Assembly: GCA_040285825.1 (NCBI GenBank)
Contig: JAUPSS010000004.1
Span: forward strand, 1,902,550-1,966,549
DNA: 64,000 bases
Direction of reading: 5' to 3'
Source: Eukaryota sp. TZLM1-RC
Taxonomy: Eukaryota; Metamonada: BaSk clade
The translations under genes and the position numbers were made by a program. Shown piece by piece: positions 59,185 through 64,000 of the stretch (position 1 is its first letter; every line of letters starts with the position of its first letter). The notes under the pieces were generated by a model. The model was not told the origin of the DNA, made no database searches, and saw only the letters and a list, made by a program, of their open reading frames with translations.

Positions 59185-60474
59185 TATTTCTTCTCAACTT
59201 TTTTCTTGCACCACGCTGCAGGTCTCCACACATAATTGAAGAATTTTCAGGCCCTTCCTCAGATTCAGGAACATAAGGTAAATTTATTTCAATAAGATAC
59301 TCTTGGAAGCTCTGAGCGGAATAGGTATTAGGATTTGCTTGAGTGAGAGGAGGAGGGTGATTTGATTTTCGTTTTTTTAGGTTTAGTAGCAGGCTAGAAC
59401 CCTCAAGAACATGTACAGAAATTCAGAACGAACCAGCAGTTTAACCACAAAGATTGCTGTGCTACAAAAAACAAAGTTTCATCAGGATCTCGAAAATTGG
59501 GCTGTTCATCCACTAATAACCGTGGTCTTCGCTGTGGATTTGCTTTTCTATGGACATAACATTTTCTTTTCCTTTCAGAATTATGGAAATCATAATTTCC
59601 AGAAACACGTCTTGACTCAATTTCCGCTTTAGGTGACCGACTATATGTATTCCTTGCCCTCTGGGTGAACAAGAACCGCAACGAATCACCATTTGAGAAA
59701 GTGGCAGAGTTAATAAATTTAGAATCCTCAGGGCAGTTACTTTCTAGAAAAGATAAATTATTCAGTCCTGATTGAAAGATTGTGGCCGCAGTTTCCATAT
59801 TAATGGTAAATCGTTCATTTCTGATTGAGGTTTCCAACATTTTTGACCCCCACCAATATAAGCTGTTGCTGTCATATTTAGCCAGTGGGTTAAGATATGC
59901 TGATGATTTTTTTGGTACCATTGTAAAATTGACTCATCCGTCTGAACATCTTGAAGTGGAAACTCGGCGTACTTTTTGGGTCTGTTGCAATTAGGACACT
60001 GGGGACAGCTCTTGAAAAATTGTTTTGCCAAACAACAGGGCCGTCAGTCAACAACTGGCAAAGAGCTTCTTTCAGTTGGATGGCTCGATTGCCAAGAAGA
60101 CTTGAATGGTACCAAAATTTACTACCGTCGGCTAACGTGGTTCCATTTAGTGGGCGCCAAGACCAAAGGTGGTGAACGAGATGTTACAGCGCTTGAAAAA
60201 CCAGATGTTGTTTTTCGAATGGTCTCCTTTGTTGGGGTTCTCTTTCACAAACAAAGTCGAAACAGAGGCACCAGAACTGGCTTTGAGTAAGCCACATTAA
60301 GTGTTCTGGGTATTGGATTACAAAGAATCGTACTGGGTGAATAGCATGAGCTCCAATACTAGCGAAAACTTGGAACTGGTGTTCTTTAACTTTTCGTGCT
60401 TCTGAGCCGAAGAACTGGTTGACAGACGCTTCCACAGTTGTGGTTTGTGGAGTTTTATCCATGACAGTCAACAC
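59185..60474 (-). pseudogene. Fanzor lineage Fz-A, decayed second copy lacking RuvC-I
   Basis: The minus strand matches Fz-A almost along its length, with frame changes. NQFFGSEARK, then WLTQSQFWCLCFDFV (against WLAHRQFWSQCFDCV); LLGNRAIQLKEALCQLLTDG (against LFSNRAVQLESAHRQLLTDG); DESILQWYQKNHQHILTHW; GDSLRFLFTQRARNTYSR; and DETLFFVA. There the RuvC-I aspartate and following residues are lost, and homology resumes at PPPLTQANPNTYSAQSFQEY and ends near ARKKLRRNKF at about 59,185. The zinc-knuckle N-terminus and the RuvC-II/III half are missing. Confidence 0.75.
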
Positions 60475-61266
60475 AGAAGGGAAACAGTTAGAAATGATTC
60501 AAAAATGGTTTCCTTAAGTTGAAAATTTGGTGAAATCAACAAGTCTTATAGTTGTCAATTCAAAGTGTAGTTAGTTTCAATTGTTTATTAATGATACAAA
60601 TCGCTTGAAGTTACATCTTGAATGTTTTCCCTTTCTTCAAAAAAGTACTACAAGATACAAAAATTGGTGAGTGGAGTTTGGTTGGGTTTTTACCATTCGT
60701 CAGGTTCGCATTTGAGTCATATTTCATTACATTACCTTTTGTTGCCACCATCTCCAATTGCTATCTTCACAATGAAAACCACAATTACATTAACTGCCCT
60801 TTTCAGGATCACCAACACATCTTTTTTAATTGTTTTATATCTCAACGTACTCGAACCTATCCTATCTACAAAATCCAAGTCCTTTCGCCGAATTTCATGA
60901 GTACATCTTACCCGTAGTACCTTCTCTTATCGAGATGCTTGATGGTAATGCCATGAAATCACAAGCCTCTTTTTTGGAAGTTCCTACTCAGGAGAACAAG
61001 AGTAAAGAACGCTTTTAAAACCTTGAAACTAATAAACTCTACTTTCTATGCAAAGTAACCAACACGATGATATCTTTGGATATTTGGAACAACTCAAAAA
61101 TGTCATTTTCCACTGCCTTCTACTTATTTCTACATAGAGAAACAACCCAGTCATCAAAGCCTTCACCAATGAGCTGACACCTGCAACAATGAAGCTAAAT
61201 GTTGGCAAATGAAAAACCAAATAGAATAATTTATACACAAATTTTCCGAAACAAAAAACAAAATAA
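60475..61266. other. intergenic spacer
   Basis: No gene supported. Plus-strand frames at 60618-61018 overlap in several phases and show no domain. The right end is the 3' flank of the Nar1 gene. Confidence 0.3.
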
Positions 61267-62541
61267 TCACCAATCCAACCTAGCAGGGTTAGACGTGTTA
61301 TTCTTATAAGAAAACGAGGCCTGTAACCAATCATTTTCCATCAACCGAAGTGCAATAGGATTTTCACTAGGTTCGTGGTGGGTTGTACTAACCATCCCAG
61401 CCTCAGTTCTAGGATAGTGTTCTTCATTTGCTGCACCATGCTGTGACCCTATTTGACCACCACCATTAAGGCAAGCTTTAGGACAGGCAAAGACTTCAAC
61501 AAGAGAAAGATCACATTTTCCTTTTTTAATGGCTCGTAAAAGGTTTTGAACTTCTCTAAACCCAAAGACTTCCCCAAAGCCAATACCCTGCTCTGTATAA
61601 CAGTGACGTGCTCCTCCTCTCCGTTTGGGTACAGACCAGGGAAGATCAGTGTTTTGGAAGGATTTGAAAACAAAATCATTGTAACCATCCGTGGAAAAAT
61701 GTCTAGACGGAAGGAGAGATTCAAAAGACGAATCAAACATTAGGTCGAAATCAGCTTCAGTTATCTGCATTGGACCACTGAACCCTTCTACACCATCGAT
61801 TGAACTCTCTTCAAATAGAGAAAGTACTTCAGATGCAGTGACAACACAATCGACTCCATTGTCAGAGAGTGAATCACTTGAACGGAAGTTGAGTTCGTCG
61901 CGCACAGCTTCCAGTTTCCTATCGTGACAAGGAGCAACAACAACATGATGTAGCTCCGGAAAACGATCAGCAACTAATTTGGCCTGTATATACTGAGGAG
62001 AGGGGATGTTTGAAAGCAATGGTATAACATCTGGATGTAACTTTTCAATGTAACAGACCAAACCAGAACAAGCTGAAACAAGGAGAGGAAGACGGGACTC
62101 ACTGGACATACGTTGTTCAAGTTCCGCTTTAGTGGCTAAGAGGGCAACATCCACAGCAGTAGACATATCAACAACAAAGGATGACGGAAACAGAGTCTTA
62201 AACAGTCCAGAGAGACGTCGCATTGCACAGAGACCAGAAACGCCCCAAAAGCCTGCAAAGGAAGCTCGTGCTTGGGGTGTAATTGAAACGACAATTGGCT
62301 GAGGAAATTTGAACAAGGTTGCAAGGGATTGTGATGAGAGAAGAACTACTTCAGCAGAGGTAACACAACCAGAACACGCGAGACAGCTTTTGAGACTTAT
62401 GTTTACAGAAGATGTAGCAATTTCATTCATAGCAGTAGTGGTATCATCAGCAGCAGCAAGTTTGCCTGAGTCTTCAGTCAAAGTCACAACACAATCCTCA
62501 GCGGGAGTAAAATCAGATATATTAGCAAGACGCAAAGCCAT
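61267..62541 (-). CDS. Nar1/CIAO3, cytosolic iron-sulfur assembly factor
   Basis: 424 residues, iron-only hydrogenase-like. An N-terminal cluster site is formed by C17 and C53/C56/C59 (SCLACSGC). The second cluster site is formed by SACSGLVCYIEK, APCHDRKLEA and ACPKACLNGGGQIG. The last three residues are L-D-W. Nar1 bridges early CIA scaffold proteins to the CIA targeting complex that delivers [4Fe-4S] clusters to cytosolic and nuclear proteins; it has no hydrogenase activity. Absence of a hydrogenase small-subunit region and presence of the N-terminal four-Cys set distinguish it from [FeFe]-hydrogenases. Divergently transcribed from the reductase gene. Confidence 0.87.
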   Translation of the reverse strand: MALRLANISDFTPAEDCVVTLTEDSGKLAAADDTTTAMNEIATSSVNISLKSCLACSGCVTSAEVVLLSSQSLATLFKFPQPIVVSITPQARASFAGFWGVSGLCAMRRLSGLFKTLFPSSFVVDMSTAVDVALLATKAELEQRMSSESRLPLLVSACSGLVCYIEKLHPDVIPLLSNIPSPQYIQAKLVADRFPELHHVVVAPCHDRKLEAVRDELNFRSSDSLSDNGVDCVVTASEVLSLFEESSIDGVEGFSGPMQITEADFDLMFDSSFESLLPSRHFSTDGYNDFVFKSFQNTDLPWSVPKRRGGARHCYTEQGIGFGEVFGFREVQNLLRAIKKGKCDLSLVEVFACPKACLNGGGQIGSQHGAANEEHYPRTEAGMVSTTHHEPSENPIALRLMENDWLQASFSYKNNTSNPARLDW

Positions 62542-62681
62542 TGATGCTCAACAGTAACTAGAGAGATGTATTAAAAGAAAGAGTCTCTGTACAGCACAGA
62601 AGTTATGATAGTATCACGTTTACAATTACGTGGGATGTGTTGATATAAGGGAAGTTGTTTTCAAGTTGATATTTTCTTTTC
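62542..62681. promoter_or_regulatory. 140-bp divergent promoter region
   Basis: Only 140 bp separate the start codons of Nar1 (minus) and the reductase fusion (plus), so both promoters and 5' UTRs must lie here. No clear TATA box or shared motif is seen. Confidence 0.5.
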
Positions 62682-64000
62682 ATGCGGGAGCCTCTTTTAA
62701 CATCAAAGAAGCATTTGCCCTTCTTTTATCATGGGCCTCTGAGCTATCCTCCAAAGATGGAAAGTTCTGAAGCTCGCATTGGTAGTGGTTTCACATCATT
62801 GATGGGAATGGCGTGGCTTTTTAACCATTTCTATTTAGAAAATGATGTGCTTTCCTATGTGGTTATTGTTGCCTTTGGAGATTTTTTCCTTCGCCTGGTT
62901 TTGGGGCCACTGTTTTCACCCCTAGGGCTGCTCTCCAAGATTCTGTCGTATGTTTTTCCTCCCAACCGGTGTTCAAGTGTTCCTAAGCGACGTGCGTACT
63001 TTGTTGGTTCATTGTTCACCGCTATTTCAGCTATTGCGCAGTACCTTGGTTATCCCATTGTTTCTGTTGTATGCCTCGGAATGCTGACCATTTTTTCGTT
63101 TGCTGAAGCTGCATTTAGTTTCTGTGTCCTGTGTGTTTTCATCAAGGCCATTGCCCAGTATCGAAAGCAAAGGTTACTTACCTCTTTGTATTCGTCTCTA
63201 GAACCTCATTCTAAACCATTCACCAGATCTCATCCTCCTGTTGATAAATCCCCCCAAGGCCAATACGACTATGATTTAGTCTTCATAGGTGGTGGTTCTG
63301 CTGGTATGGCAGGCTGTCTTTATGCCAAAAAACACTATGGTCTCCGTATCGCCGTTATTGAGTACCATGAACAGTATGGTGTTGCCGGTACATGTGCTAC
63401 CCGTGGTTGTATTCCTAAGATTCAAATCCATGAAGCTGCTTCTCTTAAAAGAACACTCAGTCCTGCTTTCAGCAAGAAGTATGGCTTTAATGTTGATTAT
63501 GAATTTGACTGGTCCCAATTAATGTCTCAAGTTCAGAACAACACCGAAAATACTTCAGTAGCATACACTCAACAGCTTGAGTCCAATGGAATTGATCTCT
63601 TCAGAGGTTTTGGCAGCTTCGTAGATCCCCATACTGTAGAAATCTCTGACCCTGATGCCAACTCCAAGAACCAAATCACCGGTAGAAGAATCATCGTTAG
63701 TGTTGGTGGTAGACCAAATCTACCCAAGATTGGAGGTATTGAACACGCAATCACCTCTGATGACTTTTTCAAGCTGAAAACCCAACCCAAGAGCATTGTT
63801 GTTGTTGGTGCTGGTTTCATTGCTCTTGAATTGAGCACTTTGCTTGCTGAACTTGGTACTAAAGTCACTGTAATGGTTCGAAACACCATTGCTCGTGGTT
63901 TTGACAAGGAAATAGTCGAAAAAATAACCCAGGATTTGGAAGAAATTGGTGTAGAATTCGTCAAAGCCTCACCTGTTGGCATCTCCAAAACAGAAGATGG
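62682..64000 (+). CDS. DUF4395-like membrane domain fused to a glutathione-reductase-type flavoenzyme (runs off the end)
   Basis: Open from the ATG at 62682 to the window edge (439 codons). Residues about 30-165 are hydrophobic, with the pattern RLVLGPLFSPLGLLS, VPKRRAYFVGSLFTAISAI and FAEAAFSFCVLC, which resembles the bacterial DUF4395 membrane domain. Then a pyridine-nucleotide disulfide reductase: FAD-binding DLVFIGGGSAGMAG (about 198-211), redox C238-ATRG-C243 in GTCATRGCIPK, and NAD(P)H-binding VVVGAGFIALE followed by VMVRNTIARGFDKE. The GTC-x-x-RGC form is that of plant and bacterial glutathione reductases. Fused this way, the reductase would be held at a membrane. The C-terminal interface domain lies outside. 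Confidence 0.75.
   Translation, partial: MREPLLTSKKHLPFFYHGPLSYPPKMESSEARIGSGFTSLMGMAWLFNHFYLENDVLSYVVIVAFGDFFLRLVLGPLFSPLGLLSKILSYVFPPNRCSSVPKRRAYFVGSLFTAISAIAQYLGYPIVSVVCLGMLTIFSFAEAAFSFCVLCVFIKAIAQYRKQRLLTSLYSSLEPHSKPFTRSHPPVDKSPQGQYDYDLVFIGGGSAGMAGCLYAKKHYGLRIAVIEYHEQYGVAGTCATRGCIPKIQIHEAASLKRTLSPAFSKKYGFNVDYEFDWSQLMSQVQNNTENTSVAYTQQLESNGIDLFRGFGSFVDPHTVEISDPDANSKNQITGRRIIVSVGGRPNLPKIGGIEHAITSDDFFKLKTQPKSIVVVGAGFIALELSTLLAELGTKVTVMVRNTIARGFDKEIVEKITQDLEEIGVEFVKASPVGISKTED

Noticed and set aside
61267-62541. [FeFe]-hydrogenase as identity of the Nar1-like gene
   Set aside because: It has the C17/C53/C56/C59 N-terminal set and L-D-W end of Nar1 and lacks the extra ferredoxin domain and typical H-cluster motif TSCCPxW.

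Overview
The window reads as a piece of nuclear genome from an AT-rich, flagellated unicellular eukaryote. The genetic code is standard: histone H4 ends in TGA, the RuvB-like helicase in TAA and the coiled-coil gene in TAG. Nearly all genes are uninterrupted, densely packed and on both strands. The only well-supported intron is just 26 nt long. A tubulin tyrosine ligase-like enzyme, a ZSWIM2-like protein and an ankyrin/ASH-like protein fit an organism with cilia. I cannot name the taxon from sequence alone.

Housekeeping genes are interspersed with mobile-element debris. Left part (0-23 kb): ZSWIM2-like E3 ligase, LINE fragments, an apparently intact Fanzor nuclease (7.8-9.8 kb, Fz-A), a small membrane protein, a tail-anchored coiled protein, an SPFH/stomatin protein with the tiny intron, elongin B-like, TTLL and a mucolipin-like channel, then a second Fanzor lineage (Fz-B, minus strand, 22.0-22.9 kb). 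Middle (24-32 kb): two decayed Ty3-type retroelements tail to tail, an exonuclease relic and the N-terminal half of another Fanzor (Fz-D). Then come RUVBL2, a coiled-coil protein, a 1,463-aa ankyrin protein, an SF2 helicase, a foldback-type DNA element, CCA-adding enzyme, histone H4, and the proteasome activator PA200/Blm10. Right part (53-64 kb): a COMM-domain exon, a decayed second Fz-B copy, an ankyrin relic, a propeller-like protein, a decayed Fz-A copy, Nar1 (cytosolic Fe-S assembly) and the start of a membrane-domain/glutathione-reductase fusion.

The most distinctive content is the Fanzor (eukaryotic TnpB-like, RNA-guided nuclease) material. There are at least four sequence lineages and seven loci in 64 kb, at every stage from intact to fossil. 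The two Fz-B copies, 34 kb apart and in opposite orientation, share about 250 bp of sequence 3' of the nuclease stop codon. It folds into two adjacent hairpins (13-bp and 12-bp stems) and is the best candidate here for a guide-RNA scaffold (omega/fRNA) plus element end. The same stretch carries a small open frame on the opposite strand, so its conservation has two possible explanations. LINE elements with C-terminal restriction-like endonuclease domains are the other main repeat class. One has fused in frame to a Fanzor C-terminus.
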